The notes: generated from the sequence alone by a model not told the origin. 54,360 nt of DNA from Methylophilaceae bacterium (GCA_947499625.1 CANMPB010000003.1:1-54360), one strand, 5' to 3'. Counted from the first letter of the stretch, positions 1 to 8,110 are shown. Numbers and translations are program-made.

Positions 1-17
1 CGGGACATAAAGTCCCG
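1..17 (-). terminator. Hairpin downstream of the H1-like gene
   Basis: A perfect 6-bp G+C-rich stem (cgggac / gtcccg) with a 5-base loop lies 7 bases past the H1-like stop on the minus strand. The following bases, which would hold the U-tract, are outside the window, so its terminator function is inferred from position and stem strength. Confidence 0.5.
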
Positions 18-23
18 TTATAT

Positions 24-281
24 TTATTTCTTAGCTGCTGGTTTTCTTTTAGCTGCTGGTTTTCTTTTAGCTGCTGGTTTTCTTTTAGCTGCTGGTTTTT
101 TCTTAGCGGCTGGTTTTCTTTTAGCTGCTGGTTTTTTCTTAGCGGCTGGTTTTCTTTTAGCCGCTGGTTTTTTCTTAGCGCTAACTGATGTTGAAGGTTT
201 TGAAATTGTTGCTGGAAGTGAGCTATTAGTTTCTGCTGGTTTTGAAGAGCCAAAAATTGCTGAAATTAATTTTTTGATCAT
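24..281 (-). CDS. Histone H1-like Lys/Ala/Pro-rich repeat protein
   Basis: An 85-residue protein. Residues 1 to about 35 form a Ser/Thr/Pro-containing head (MIKKLISAIFGSSKPAE...). The rest is eight hexapeptides of the form K-P-A-A-K-[R/K], giving an extremely basic tail like bacterial H1-like and AlgP-type tails. Such proteins are known to bind DNA non-specifically and condense nucleoids, so a nucleoid-associated role is inferred. The start is supported by a GGAG ribosome site about 8 bases upstream on the minus strand. It is the last minus-strand gene at the left edge, 152 bp downstream of pyrC', with its own candidate promoter and a hairpin after its stop. The tail is encoded by near-identical 18-bp DNA repeats, so its length probably varies between strains. 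Confidence 0.8.
   Translation of the reverse strand: MIKKLISAIFGSSKPAETNSSLPATISKPSTSVSAKKKPAAKRKPAAKKKPAAKRKPAAKKKPAAKRKPAAKRKPAAKRKPAAKK
31..180. repeat. 18-bp tandem repeat array encoding K-P-A-A-K-[R/K]
   Basis: Eight consecutive 18-bp units (31-174) plus a partial ninth, on the plus strand reading ttagctgctggttttctt with small changes. Variation alternates between units ending ttttctt (Arg codon) and tttttc (Lys codon), giving a 36-bp higher-order pattern in the distal part. The first three units as read on the plus strand are identical, suggesting recent slippage or unequal recombination. The whole array is in frame with the H1-like gene. Confidence 0.95.
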
Positions 282-332
282 TTAAAAACTCCAAAGAATA
301 AAAAAAATTTTTTTTACTGCAAATGCAAGTGT

Positions 333-362
333 AAATATGGACTTGTTTTTAAACGTAGTCAA
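333..362 (-). promoter_or_regulatory. Candidate sigma-70 promoter for the H1-like gene
   Basis: On the minus strand a TTGACT -35 element (plus 357-362) is followed after 18 bases by ATATTT (plus 333-338), about 50 bases upstream of the H1-like start. The -35 is good and the -10 is weak. The rest of the 282-433 gap is A/T-rich with no other structure that I can see. Confidence 0.4.
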
Positions 363-433
363 GTTTTTATTGCAATTATTTTCATATTACTTTTACGACA
401 AATTTATTCTTTATATTTAGTTTTTTATAATTA

Positions 434-1711
434 CTAGTGGCCAATAAAAACAATATTGCCGTTAAAAATCGTGCTCGATACTTTTCCAGTAAAGTTTTGG
501 TTAAAAAATGGCGTATTTTTACCTTCACTAATTAAGGATTTTGAATTTATTTCCCATGAATATTCAGGGTCAAATATACAAATATCTGCATCCGAATTCA
601 CCGAGAGATTTCCTTTATTGATTTCCAAAATGCATGAAGGTTGATTGGTTATTTTATCTATCAGTAGACCTAAGTCTATTTTATACTCCGCTGATAGCTT
701 AAATATCAAGGACATGAGGAGCTCTGCGCTTGATGCGCCATATTCAGACTCGGCGAAAGGTTTCAATTTGTCATCTTCATTAACAGGCGAATGATCTGAA
801 CATATTGCATCAATTGTGCCATCAACAATTGAGTCGATAATCTTTATTCGATCTGATTCTTTTCTCAAAGGAGGCTTTAAAAAACAGTTAGTGTTAAAGA
901 AGCCAATATCATTATCTGTAAGAAAAATTTGGTGAATAGAAACGTCACAAGTGACATTAACACCATTTTTTTTAGCTATTTTTATTAAATTCAACCCCTC
1001 GGCGGTTGATATTTTATTTAAATGAACCTTTGTTTTAGTTAAGTGAGCTATTTCCAGTATTTTATTAATGGCAGTAGTTTCACTTATACTTTGAATACCT
1101 TTTAATCCAAGTCGAGTTGAAATTTCGCCCGCGCTTATGATACCTTTTTCAGATAAATAGGCATCCTCCGCTCTTAAAAAAGCTTTTAAATTGAATGTGG
1201 AGAGATACTGAAATGATCTATATAAAACCTCTGTATCTCGAATGGGCTTTTCTGCTTGAGAAAATCCAATACACCCAGATTCGTATAAATCATTTATTTC
1301 AGTTAATAGTTTCCCGTTTAATTCTTGAGTGATTGCTCCAAGAGGATATACGTTGCCTAACTTAAGTGCCTCAGATTTATTCTTTAACATTTTCACAAGG
1401 CCTGGCTCATCTAGAATAGGCGTTGTGTCTGGAGGACACACCATGCCAGTTATGCCGCCAGCATTTGCTGCTTTCATTTCACTTTCTAAGGTGGACTTAT
1501 AGTGGTTTCCTGGCTCTCTTAAATTTAATTGAAGGTCAATAATCCCTGGCATAACTATTTTTTTTGCGGCATCAATTATCTGTTTTGCTTTTTTTGAGTC
1601 TAAATTTTTATTTAGCTCCGCAATTTTTCCATTAACGACCAATATATCTAATATTGCATCTATATTATTTTTTGGGTCAATCACTCGACCATTTTTAATT
1701 AAAATACTCAT
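434..1711 (-). CDS. pyrC': Non-catalytic dihydroorotase homologue PyrC' (PyrX), partner of aspartate carbamoyltransferase
   Basis: A 425-residue type I dihydroorotase fold (amidohydrolase superfamily) that has lost its catalytic ligands. The usual HxH after PGxxD is Gln61-Leu-Asn63, the second His of the HxxH strand is Lys233 (H230-L-N-K233), and the final DHAPH motif reads D306-H-S-P-V310. In pseudomonads and relatives such a PyrC' is known to be inactive but required to assemble the aspartate carbamoyltransferase dodecamer with PyrB. That role is inferred here because the gene overlaps the 3' end of pyrB by 4 bp and ends the ruvX-pyrR-pyrB operon. A catalytic PyrC must be encoded elsewhere. 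Calling this a working dihydroorotase would be a misannotation. Confidence 0.88.
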   Translation of the reverse strand: MSILIKNGRVIDPKNNIDAILDILVVNGKIAELNKNLDSKKAKQIIDAAKKIVMPGIIDLQLNLREPGNHYKSTLESEMKAANAGGITGMVCPPDTTPILDEPGLVKMLKNKSEALKLGNVYPLGAITQELNGKLLTEINDLYESGCIGFSQAEKPIRDTEVLYRSFQYLSTFNLKAFLRAEDAYLSEKGIISAGEISTRLGLKGIQSISETTAINKILEIAHLTKTKVHLNKISTAEGLNLIKIAKKNGVNVTCDVSIHQIFLTDNDIGFFNTNCFLKPPLRKESDRIKIIDSIVDGTIDAICSDHSPVNEDDKLKPFAESEYGASSAELLMSLIFKLSAEYKIDLGLLIDKITNQPSCILEINKGNLSVNSDADICIFDPEYSWEINSKSLISEGKNTPFFNQNFTGKVSSTIFNGNIVFIGH

Positions 1712-2661
1712 AAATGTTGCCCCGCTAAAATTGCCATCACAGCCATTCTCACGGCTATTCCAAAAGTCACTTGGGGAAGAATGACAGATTGCTCGCTATC
1801 AGCTACCGCTGAATCGATTTCCACCCCTCTATTCATTGGGCCTGGGTGCATGACTATTGCATCCTTTTTTGCTAAATCTAATCGTGCTTGATTTAATCCA
1901 TAAGTTTTAAAGTATTCTTCTGGAGAGGGGAGCATGATGCCATCCATCCGTTCATTTTGAATCCTTAGCATCATAATGACATCTGCATCCTTAAGTCCTT
2001 TATCGATGTCATGGAAAACATGCACACCAAGTTTTTCAATTTCATAAGGAAGTAGTGTTTTGGGAGCAATCACTCTAATTTCAGGAACGCCGAGTATATT
2101 TAATGCATGAATATTAGATCGTGCAACTCTGGAATTCAGAATATCCCCTACGATAGCTACTTTTAACTTATTAAAGTTTGTTTTATATTTTCTTATAGTA
2201 AAAGCGTCCAGAAGTCCTTGAGTGGGATGAGAGTGATTTCCATCACCCGCATTAATAATGTGAATATTTGGCTTTACATGAGAGGCAATAAAATGAGCAG
2301 CGCCTGATGATGGATGTCTTACAACAAAAATATCTGCATTCATAGCAATCAAATTATTGATAGTGTCCAAAATAGTTTCGCCTTTAGATTGCGACGAGGT
2401 AGTAACATTTAGGTTAATAACATCAGCAGAAAGTCTTTTGGCGGCAATCTCGAAAGTAGTTCTAGTTCGTGTGCTATTTTCAAAGAAAACATTACATACT
2501 GTTTTGCCTCTTAGAATAGGAACTTTTTTAACATCCCTCTCACCTATCTTTAAGAATGATTCTGCCGTATCTAATACTTGGATAATTTTTTCTTTGGACA
2601 GTCCTTCAATAGATAAAAGATGATTTAAATTGCCCTTATTATTCAGCTGGGGATTAAACAT
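1708..2661 (-). CDS. pyrB: Aspartate carbamoyltransferase catalytic subunit
   Basis: Converts carbamoyl phosphate and L-aspartate to carbamoyl-aspartate, the committed step of pyrimidine synthesis. The 317-residue protein has the carbamoyl-phosphate motif [13 protein letters not shown] near residues 54-66, the [12 protein letters not shown] segment near 145, and the C-terminal [13 protein letters not shown] motif. Its N-terminal extension ([16 protein letters not shown]) is typical of the Pseudomonas-type class. No pyrI lies nearby, which fits a PyrB-PyrC' complex instead of PyrB-PyrI. It overlaps pyrR upstream by 8 bp and pyrC' downstream by 4 bp, so translation is probably coupled. Confidence 0.96.
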   Translation of the reverse strand: MFNPQLNNKGNLNHLLSIEGLSKEKIIQVLDTAESFLKIGERDVKKVPILRGKTVCNVFFENSTRTRTTFEIAAKRLSADVINLNVTTSSQSKGETILDTINNLIAMNADIFVVRHPSSGAAHFIASHVKPNIHIINAGDGNHSHPTQGLLDAFTIRKYKTNFNKLKVAIVGDILNSRVARSNIHALNILGVPEIRVIAPKTLLPYEIEKLGVHVFHDIDKGLKDADVIMMLRIQNERMDGIMLPSPEEYFKTYGLNQARLDLAKKDAIVMHPGPMNRGVEIDSAVADSEQSVILPQVTFGIAVRMAVMAILAGQHL

Positions 2662-3154
2662 GAGATTCCTTTAGCTGAAAGGTAAATTTTTTATTTTCAT
2701 CTAATATAAGTTCCAAATGTTGATCTTTTCTCAGGCTAATTTTTTCGATACAAATCTGCGGCACAATGGGAAGCTCTTGCTCGTTCCTATTAATTAAAAC
2801 AGCCAGTGTAATTTTCTTAGGTCTCCCATAATCAAAAATTTCATTCATGGCAGCTCTTACAGTTCTTCCTGTAGAAAATACATCATCAATAAGAATAATA
2901 TGCTTACCATTAATTTCCGTATTAATTTTTGAAGGTTTATTTTTTATTTTTAAGCCGCGACTTGAAAAGTCATCTCTGTAGAAAGATGTATCAATTGAGC
3001 CTGTTACGACAGCATTTTTTAAGCCAGGTAAAATCCTTTCAAGAATAAGCTCTCCTCCACTTTGGACGCCAATGAGCACAGTCTTATCATCAATCATCTC
3101 ATTGATTTTATCTTTAAGTTTTTCTATGAGGTTTTCTGCGTTAGGTAGGTTCAT
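2654..3154 (-). CDS. pyrR: PyrR bifunctional pyrimidine regulator / uracil phosphoribosyltransferase-like
   Basis: A type I phosphoribosyltransferase fold of 166 residues with the PRPP-binding loop [20 protein letters not shown] at about residues 90-109. In firmicutes PyrR binds pyr mRNA and causes attenuation; in Gram-negatives its role is less settled. Only 8 bp separate it from ruvX, so there is no room for a classical PyrR-controlled attenuator directly in front of pyrR. Any control must act upstream of ruvX or on translation. It leads the pyrB-pyrC' pair and overlaps pyrB. Confidence 0.92.
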   Translation of the reverse strand: MNLPNAENLIEKLKDKINEMIDDKTVLIGVQSGGELILERILPGLKNAVVTGSIDTSFYRDDFSSRGLKIKNKPSKINTEINGKHIILIDDVFSTGRTVRAAMNEIFDYGRPKKITLAVLINRNEQELPIVPQICIEKISLRKDQHLELILDENKKFTFQLKESHV

Positions 3155-3162
3155 GTTTTAAC

Positions 3163-3615
3163 TTAAATTTGATCAAGATAAGATTGTAAAATAATTTTGG
3201 CAGCTATCTGGTCGATTAATAGTTTCTTTTTCTTTAAACCAATTTTTTTATCTTTAATTTCATGGCTAGCTTCAATTGAAGTATAGCGTTCATCGATAAG
3301 ATGAGTTGGCAGTGAATATTTTTGTTCTAGTTGTTTGGCGAATTTTTTAGATAGATTGGTGACTTTATGTTCTGATCCGTCCACATTAAACGGCACGCCA
3401 ACAACTATAGAGACAGGCATCCATTCTTCCATGATTTTTTGAATGGCTGTAAATGTTTGACTCTTCGATGCTGATTCAATTGTTATTAAAGCTTGAGCTG
3501 TCTTGGATATATTGTTTCCAATGGCAATCCCTATTCGTCTTTGTCCAAAATCGAATCCTATAATATTACCTTCTCTTTGTTTGCCTGATTGATAATTATT
3601 ATTGGTATTCAACAT
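3163..3615 (-). CDS. ruvX: Putative pre-16S rRNA nuclease / Holliday-junction resolvase-like (YqgF family)
   Basis: An RNase H-fold protein of 150 residues with IIGFDFGQRRIGIAIG near the N-terminus (first catalytic Asp), VVGVPFNVDGSEH in the middle and LIDERYTSIEA near 107-117. YqgF of E. coli takes part in 16S rRNA 5' maturation. It is first in the minus-strand run ruvX-pyrR-pyrB-pyrC'. The linkage ruvX-pyrR-pyrB is common in beta- and gammaproteobacteria. The start is the first ATG; the residues MLNTNNNYQSGKQRE before the fold are a short variable extension, so a later start cannot be ruled out. Confidence 0.92.
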   Translation of the reverse strand: MLNTNNNYQSGKQREGNIIGFDFGQRRIGIAIGNNISKTAQALITIESASKSQTFTAIQKIMEEWMPVSIVVGVPFNVDGSEHKVTNLSKKFAKQLEQKYSLPTHLIDERYTSIEASHEIKDKKIGLKKKKLLIDQIAAKIILQSYLDQI

Positions 3616-3670
3616 GGTAGTTTTGTTGGGCTTAATTCTAGATTTAAGCTAATAAAGGAAGTTTTTTTCG

Positions 3671-3697
3671 AAAAAAAAACTGACATGAAGTCAGTTT
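3671..3697 (-). terminator. Rho-independent terminator after ribBX
   Basis: On the minus strand an 8-bp stem (AAACTGAC / GTCAGTTT, arms at 3677-3684 and 3690-3697) is followed by a run of U (plus 3671-3676, all A). It lies 77 bp past the ribBX stop and before the ruvX start, so it separates the rib and pyr transcription units. Confidence 0.8.
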
Positions 3698-3773
3698 GAC
3701 AGTGCACTATAAAATTATTTTTATTATAATTTTTCAATGTTGTTATTCTAGCATAATTTATTAATGTCACATA

Positions 3774-4856
3774 TTAATTTTCTATGTAACCAGTAATTTC
3801 CAGACCAAAACCAATCATGCTTGGCATTTTTCTTGGGGCAGATAGTAGTTTCATTTTCCTAACACCTAAATCTACTAATATTTGAGAGCCAATTCCATAA
3901 TTTCTTAAATCGTTTTTGCTCTTAAGTGGCGCTGCATTTTCTGTTTTTATAATGTTTAGAAGATCGTTGGTGTTTGTATTATGGTTTATAAAAATTAATA
4001 CACCACCATCTTCGCTTATTTTTTTGATCGCTTTTAAAGCGTTCCATGAATGTTTTTTGTCTTCTATATCCAAAAGATCTATTACTGACAAAGGTTCGTG
4101 CACTCTTACAATGGTTTCTTTGTTTTTTTGAATTTCACCTTTAACAAGAGCAATATGAGTTTCTTCTAGGATTTTGTCCTTATACAGAATTAACTTCATT
4201 TCGCCATAAGGCGTTAAGATATTTTTTTCGATTAATTTTTCGATTAATTTTTCATTTTTTCTTCGGTATTCTATGAGATCCGCAATCGTTCCAATTTTGA
4301 TATCATGATGCTCTGAAAAATCAATTAAATCTGGAAGTCTTGCCATATTTCCGTCTTCATTAAGAATTTCACATATCACTGATGCTGATTCTAGGCCTGC
4401 AAGATGAGCAAGATCACATCCAGCTTCAGTATGTCCAGCCCTGACAAGTACCCCGCCTTTTTTAGATATCAATGGAAATATATGGCCAGGTCTTACAATA
4501 CTTTTTGAGGTAGCATTTTTATGAATTGCAGCTTTAATTGTGGTGGCTCTATCATTTGCTGAAATTCCAGTAGTGACACCCTCGGCAGCTTCAATAGAGA
4601 CCGTAAAGTTAGTCCCTAAGCGCGTTTCGTTTTCTTGAACCATAAGTGGCAGATCGAGCATTTTGCATTTCTCTTCTGTCAGTGTTAGACAAATAAGGCC
4701 GCGCCCGAATTTAGACATAAAATTAATATGATCTGAATTAGCAAATTCTGCCGCGAGTACAAGATCACCTTCATTTTCTCTATTTTCCTCATCGACAAGG
4801 ATAACCATTTTACCTTGTTTGATATCTTCAATAATTTCAACTATCGGACGAATCAT
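3774..4856 (-). CDS. ribB: 3,4-dihydroxy-2-butanone 4-phosphate synthase fused to a degenerate GTP cyclohydrolase II-like domain (RibBX)
   Basis: Residues 1 to about 200 are a full RibB domain, which converts ribulose 5-phosphate to the four-carbon precursor of riboflavin. DEENRENEGD near residue 22, GRGLICLTL and RAGHTEAGCDLA are intact. Residues from about 205 resemble the RibA domain, but the zinc-binding Cys motif (C-x2-G-x-C-type, xQRCDCG) and the GTP-site residues are missing. The C-terminus keeps the NYGIGSQIL and RKMKLLS segments. Such RibBX hybrids are known in proteobacteria and lack GTP cyclohydrolase II activity, so a true RibA is expected elsewhere. It is co-directional with ribE, 7 bp downstream. 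A 12-bp tandem repeat in the interdomain linker duplicates LIEK. Confidence 0.88.
   Translation of the reverse strand: MIRPIVEIIEDIKQGKMVILVDEENRENEGDLVLAAEFANSDHINFMSKFGRGLICLTLTEEKCKMLDLPLMVQENETRLGTNFTVSIEAAEGVTTGISANDRATTIKAAIHKNATSKSIVRPGHIFPLISKKGGVLVRAGHTEAGCDLAHLAGLESASVICEILNEDGNMARLPDLIDFSEHHDIKIGTIADLIEYRRKNEKLIEKLIEKNILTPYGEMKLILYKDKILEETHIALVKGEIQKNKETIVRVHEPLSVIDLLDIEDKKHSWNALKAIKKISEDGGVLIFINHNTNTNDLLNIIKTENAAPLKSKNDLRNYGIGSQILVDLGVRKMKLLSAPRKMPSMIGFGLEITGYIEN
4229..4252. repeat. 12-bp tandem duplication in the RibB-RibX linker
   Basis: Two perfect copies of cgattaattttt (4229-4240 and 4241-4252) encode LIEKLIEK between the RibB and RibX domains. It looks like an in-frame slippage product in a tolerant linker. 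Confidence 0.85.
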
Positions 4857-4863
4857 CTATTCT

Positions 4864-5451
4864 TTATTTTCTTTTGAGGATGTTTTCAAGGTATCTAGCA
4901 ATCAAGTCTACTTCAATATTAATTTCACTTCCCTTAGCTAGATTTCCCAAATTAGTTTCCTTAAGGGTAAATGGAATGATGTTTACTTTAAATTTATCAT
5001 CTTTGATTGAATTTACGGTAAGACTTACGCCATTTATAGCAACAGATCCCTTTTCAGCAATAAATTTAAGTAGTTTTTTAGGCGGCTTTATTTCTAAAAT
5101 CCAACATTGGCTATTAATTTTAATGTCAGTAATTTTTGCTACGCCATCAATATGACCTGTTACAAAATGGCCACCTACTTTTCCATTGTATAAAAGTGCA
5201 CTCTCTAAATTTACTAGAGATTTTTCACTAAAAGAGATAGTTCTGCTTAATGTTTCTTCTGACACATGAAATATAAATTGATTTTTTTGTTTTTTTTGAA
5301 TGGTAAGGCATATGCCATTGATCGATATGCTATCACCTAAGTTGCTTGCCTTAATTTTATTAGTCTCATAGGCAACAGTAATACGAGCATCTTTTTTTAA
5401 AGATTCAATTTTTTTTATTAAGCCAATGGATTGAATAATGCCTGTGAACAT
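4864..5451 (-). CDS. ribE: Riboflavin synthase, alpha chain
   Basis: Catalyses dismutation of two 6,7-dimethyl-8-ribityllumazines to riboflavin. The 195-residue protein shows the two homologous barrels: MFTGIIQSIG at the N-terminus with SISINGICLT near 43-52, then GHFVTGHIDG near 93-102 with VAINGVSLTVN near 136-146. It ends with the usual helix (EVDLIARYLENIL). It is the first gene of a two-gene riboflavin unit with ribBX. Its start is only 22-49 bp from the divergent lolC/E start, so the promoters of both must overlap coding sequence or each other. No FMN riboswitch fits in that gap. Confidence 0.95.
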   Translation of the reverse strand: MFTGIIQSIGLIKKIESLKKDARITVAYETNKIKASNLGDSISINGICLTIQKKQKNQFIFHVSEETLSRTISFSEKSLVNLESALLYNGKVGGHFVTGHIDGVAKITDIKINSQCWILEIKPPKKLLKFIAEKGSVAINGVSLTVNSIKDDKFKVNIIPFTLKETNLGNLAKGSEINIEVDLIARYLENILKRK

Positions 5452-5500
5452 AAGGTGATTTTATCAGATTAGAATGTATAACCCTGATAAAATAAAGCAA

Positions 5501-6769
5501 ATGTCTTTACTTAACAAATACCTGCCCTTTGAAGCTTGGATTGCTTATAGATATATAAAGTTTAAGCAAAAAAATAGCTTCATATCTTTTATTTCAATGA
5601 CAAGCATGGTCGGAATTGCCCTCGGAGTTTCAGCGCTTATTATTATTCTATCTGTTATGAATGGTTTCCAGGATGAACTTCGAACGCGAATTCTTGGAGT
5701 GGCTTCTCATATTGAAATTACAAGCTCAAATAATATATTGACCCATTGGGAAGATTTGACAAAAAAACTTCATGAATCTCCTGATGTAAAAGGGTCGGCG
5801 CCTTATGTAGATGGTCAGGGTATGTTAGTTAGTGAATACGGGAGCCAGGGAATTATGCTTCGAGGGATTACATCAGAACTTGAAGGCAATGTTGATGACT
5901 TGGAAAAGAAAGTTAAGGTTGGTAAGTTGTCTGATTTAAAACCTAATACATTTAATATGATTTTAGGCATAGATGCTGCAAAGCAGCTAGGTATCGTAGT
6001 TGGAGATAAGGTTAATATTTTAATTCCACAAGGCTCTTATACCCCTGCAGGTACATTTCCTAGAATGCGACAATTTAATGTTGTAGGTATTTTTGAAATC
6101 GGAATGTATGAATATGATTCCGGAATGGCGCTGATGAATCTAGAGGACGCTCAGAAATTCCTTCAAATGAACGATGCTGTTTCTGGGGTTAGGGTAAAGA
6201 TTGATGATCTTTTTTTGGCGCCTATAGTTGCAAAAAGACTATCAAACAATCTTTCGGAATCAGGCGTTTTTTATGTCAGCGACTGGACAAAAAAACACGC
6301 GAATTTTTTCGCGGCTGTTCAAATGGAAAAAAAAGTGATGTTTATTATTCTGATGTTAATCATCGCGGTTGCGGCATTTAATATTGTTTCTACCCTAGTG
6401 ATGGCAGTGACTGATAAAAGATCAGACATTGCAATTCTTAGAACATACGGAGCGAAGCCTAAAAGCATTCTATATATATTTATTGTTCAAGGTTCTTTAA
6501 TAGGGGTAATCGGAACTATCAGCGGGGTATTTTTGGGGACTGTTGTTGCGCTAAATATTCATTTGATCGTCCCTTTTATTGAGCATTTATTTAACGTTCA
6601 ATTTTTATCTAAGGATATTTATTATATTTCTGAAGTGCCTTCTAAACTTTTATTTAGTGATGTCATTTCTATAACCTTTATCTCGATTTTATTATCTATT
6701 ATTGCCACAATTTATCCAAGCTTAAAAGCTTCTAATACTTCACCTGCTGAGGCGTTAAAGCATGACTAA
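5501..6769 (+). CDS. lolC: Lipoprotein-releasing ABC transporter permease, LolC/E family
   Basis: Inner-membrane permease of the Lol system, which releases mature lipoproteins from the inner membrane to LolA. It has the MacB/FtsX-type layout: one N-terminal membrane helix (SFISMTSMVGIALGVSALIIILSV region), a large periplasmic domain with QGIMLRGI, and three C-terminal helices beginning KVMFIILMLIIAVAAFNIVSTL. The start here is the second Met (5501), where family homology begins and which leaves room for 5' signals. An alternative ATG is at 5474. Only one LolC/E gene is present before lolD, so a homodimeric permease (sometimes called LolF) is likely. It overlaps lolD by 8 bp. Confidence 0.92.
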   Translation: MSLLNKYLPFEAWIAYRYIKFKQKNSFISFISMTSMVGIALGVSALIIILSVMNGFQDELRTRILGVASHIEITSSNNILTHWEDLTKKLHESPDVKGSAPYVDGQGMLVSEYGSQGIMLRGITSELEGNVDDLEKKVKVGKLSDLKPNTFNMILGIDAAKQLGIVVGDKVNILIPQGSYTPAGTFPRMRQFNVVGIFEIGMYEYDSGMALMNLEDAQKFLQMNDAVSGVRVKIDDLFLAPIVAKRLSNNLSESGVFYVSDWTKKHANFFAAVQMEKKVMFIILMLIIAVAAFNIVSTLVMAVTDKRSDIAILRTYGAKPKSILYIFIVQGSLIGVIGTISGVFLGTVVALNIHLIVPFIEHLFNVQFLSKDIYYISEVPSKLLFSDVISITFISILLSIIATIYPSLKASNTSPAEALKHD

Positions 6770-7439
6770 AAAGTTACTTATAACTTGCAAGGATTTATCC
6801 AAGATATTTCCTGGTCTAGACGAAGCAATTATTAATAAATTAAATCTTAATATCACCGAGGGGGACCATACGGCTATTGTTGGTGTATCAGGGTCTGGTA
6901 AAAGCACTCTCCTTCATCTTATGGCTGGACTTGAAAAGGCCTCGTCCGGACAGGTAAAAATTTTAGATCAAGATATTTCATTTTTAAGTCAAGATGAATT
7001 GGGGTTGTTGAGAAATACACATCTAGGCTTTGTGTATCAGTTTCATCATTTACTTAGTGATTTCAATGCCATAGAAAATGTTGCAATTCCGCTATTAATT
7101 AGAAGGTATGAATACAAACAGGCTTTTAAGGAAGCTGAGGTGCTATTAAAAAAAATAGGTTTAGGTAAAAGATTGACTCATAAGCCATCCCAGTTATCTG
7201 GAGGTGAAAGGCAGAGGGTAGCAATTGCTAGATCTCTAATTACCAAGCCAAAGTGCATTCTTGCAGATGAGCCTACAGGAAATTTAGATGCAAAAACGGC
7301 ACATTTTGTATTTGACTTATTGCTTGATTTAGCGAAAGAGAATCATTCAACTCTAGTCTTGGTTACTCATGATAATCAGCTTTCATCAAAATTAAAATTT
7401 CAATATAAATTAAATCAAGGAAGGCTTAAAAAGACATAA
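6762..7439 (+). CDS. lolD: Lipoprotein-releasing system ATP-binding protein LolD
   Basis: A 225-residue ABC ATPase that powers lipoprotein release. It has Walker A GVSGSGKSTL near residues 42-51, Q-loop GFVYQFHHLL, signature QLSGGERQRVAIARSL and Walker B CILADEPTGNLDAKT. The FHHLLSDFNAIENVAIPLL stretch is typical of LolD and contacts the permease coupling helix. It overlaps the upstream permease and is followed, 68 bp later, by exbB. Confidence 0.97.
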   Translation: MTKKLLITCKDLSKIFPGLDEAIINKLNLNITEGDHTAIVGVSGSGKSTLLHLMAGLEKASSGQVKILDQDISFLSQDELGLLRNTHLGFVYQFHHLLSDFNAIENVAIPLLIRRYEYKQAFKEAEVLLKKIGLGKRLTHKPSQLSGGERQRVAIARSLITKPKCILADEPTGNLDAKTAHFVFDLLLDLAKENHSTLVLVTHDNQLSSKLKFQYKLNQGRLKKT

Positions 7440-7507
7440 GTTGATTTAAGCAATTAACCAGATATTAAGATAGAATAATACTCATCAAACACTTGGAGAA
7501 TTAGAGT

Positions 7508-8110
7508 ATGTGGGAAATTATTTTAGCCGCTGGATGGCCGATTTGGCCGCTCATATTCGCTTCAATCATTGCTTTAGCAATTATTGGTGAGCGATTTTGG
7601 TCTTTAAGGGTTGAAATTGTTGCCCCAGGCGATCTTCTTCCTGAAGTTCAGAACTTATTAAATCAAGGTACGATAAAAAAAGATGTAATTGCAAAAATTA
7701 AAGAGCACTCTCTTTTGGGTGAAATATTCGCAAGCGCTCTTATCAATTCAAATACATCCGCAGCTCATATTAAAGAAGCTATAGAAGAGTCAGGTAGAGC
7801 GGTTAACTACAAGCTTGAAAAATATCTATCAACGCTTGGCACAATTGCGGCAGTTGCCCCTCTTTTGGGACTTTTGGGTACGGTAATTGGTATGGTTGAT
7901 CTTTTTAGTTCATTCACAAACAGTGGTCATGATGTGGCTGTATTTGCAAGAGGTATTTCAGTCGCCCTCTATAACACTGCAGCAGGAATTGTTGTGGCCG
8001 TTCCCGCTATGATTTTTTATCGCTTTTTTAGATCTAAGGTAGATGATTTAATCTTTGATATGGAGCAACAAGCTCTTAAGCTGATTGATTCTATGGGCGT
8101 TCGTAAATAA
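7508..8110 (+). CDS. exbB: MotA/TolQ/ExbB proton channel family protein
   Basis: A 200-residue inner-membrane proton-channel subunit with three membrane segments: residues about 5-25 (ILAAGWPIWPLIFASIIALAII), about 113-135 (LGTIAAVAPLLGLLGTVIGMVDLF) and about 150-172 (ISVALYNTAAGIVVAVPAMIFY). The conserved APLLGLLGTVxGM and NTAAGIVVAVPA motifs are complete. It pairs with exbD 16 bp downstream. No tonB or tolA gene is nearby. In betaproteobacteria this exbBD pair commonly precedes msbA-lpxK, so an envelope role is plausible besides energising TonB receptors. It has a GGAG-type ribosome site. Confidence 0.92.
   Translation: MWEIILAAGWPIWPLIFASIIALAIIGERFWSLRVEIVAPGDLLPEVQNLLNQGTIKKDVIAKIKEHSLLGEIFASALINSNTSAAHIKEAIEESGRAVNYKLEKYLSTLGTIAAVAPLLGLLGTVIGMVDLFSSFTNSGHDVAVFARGISVALYNTAAGIVVAVPAMIFYRFFRSKVDDLIFDMEQQALKLIDSMGVRK

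Noticed and set aside
31..180. Regular repeat spacing looked at first like a CRISPR or iteron array
   Set aside because: Repeats are directly adjacent without spacers, in frame with a coding gene, and translate to a basic hexapeptide. This is a protein repeat.
3774..5473. FMN riboswitch for the rib genes
   Set aside because: ribE starts 22-49 bp from the divergent lolC/E gene and only 7 bp separate ribE from ribBX, leaving no space for the RFN element.
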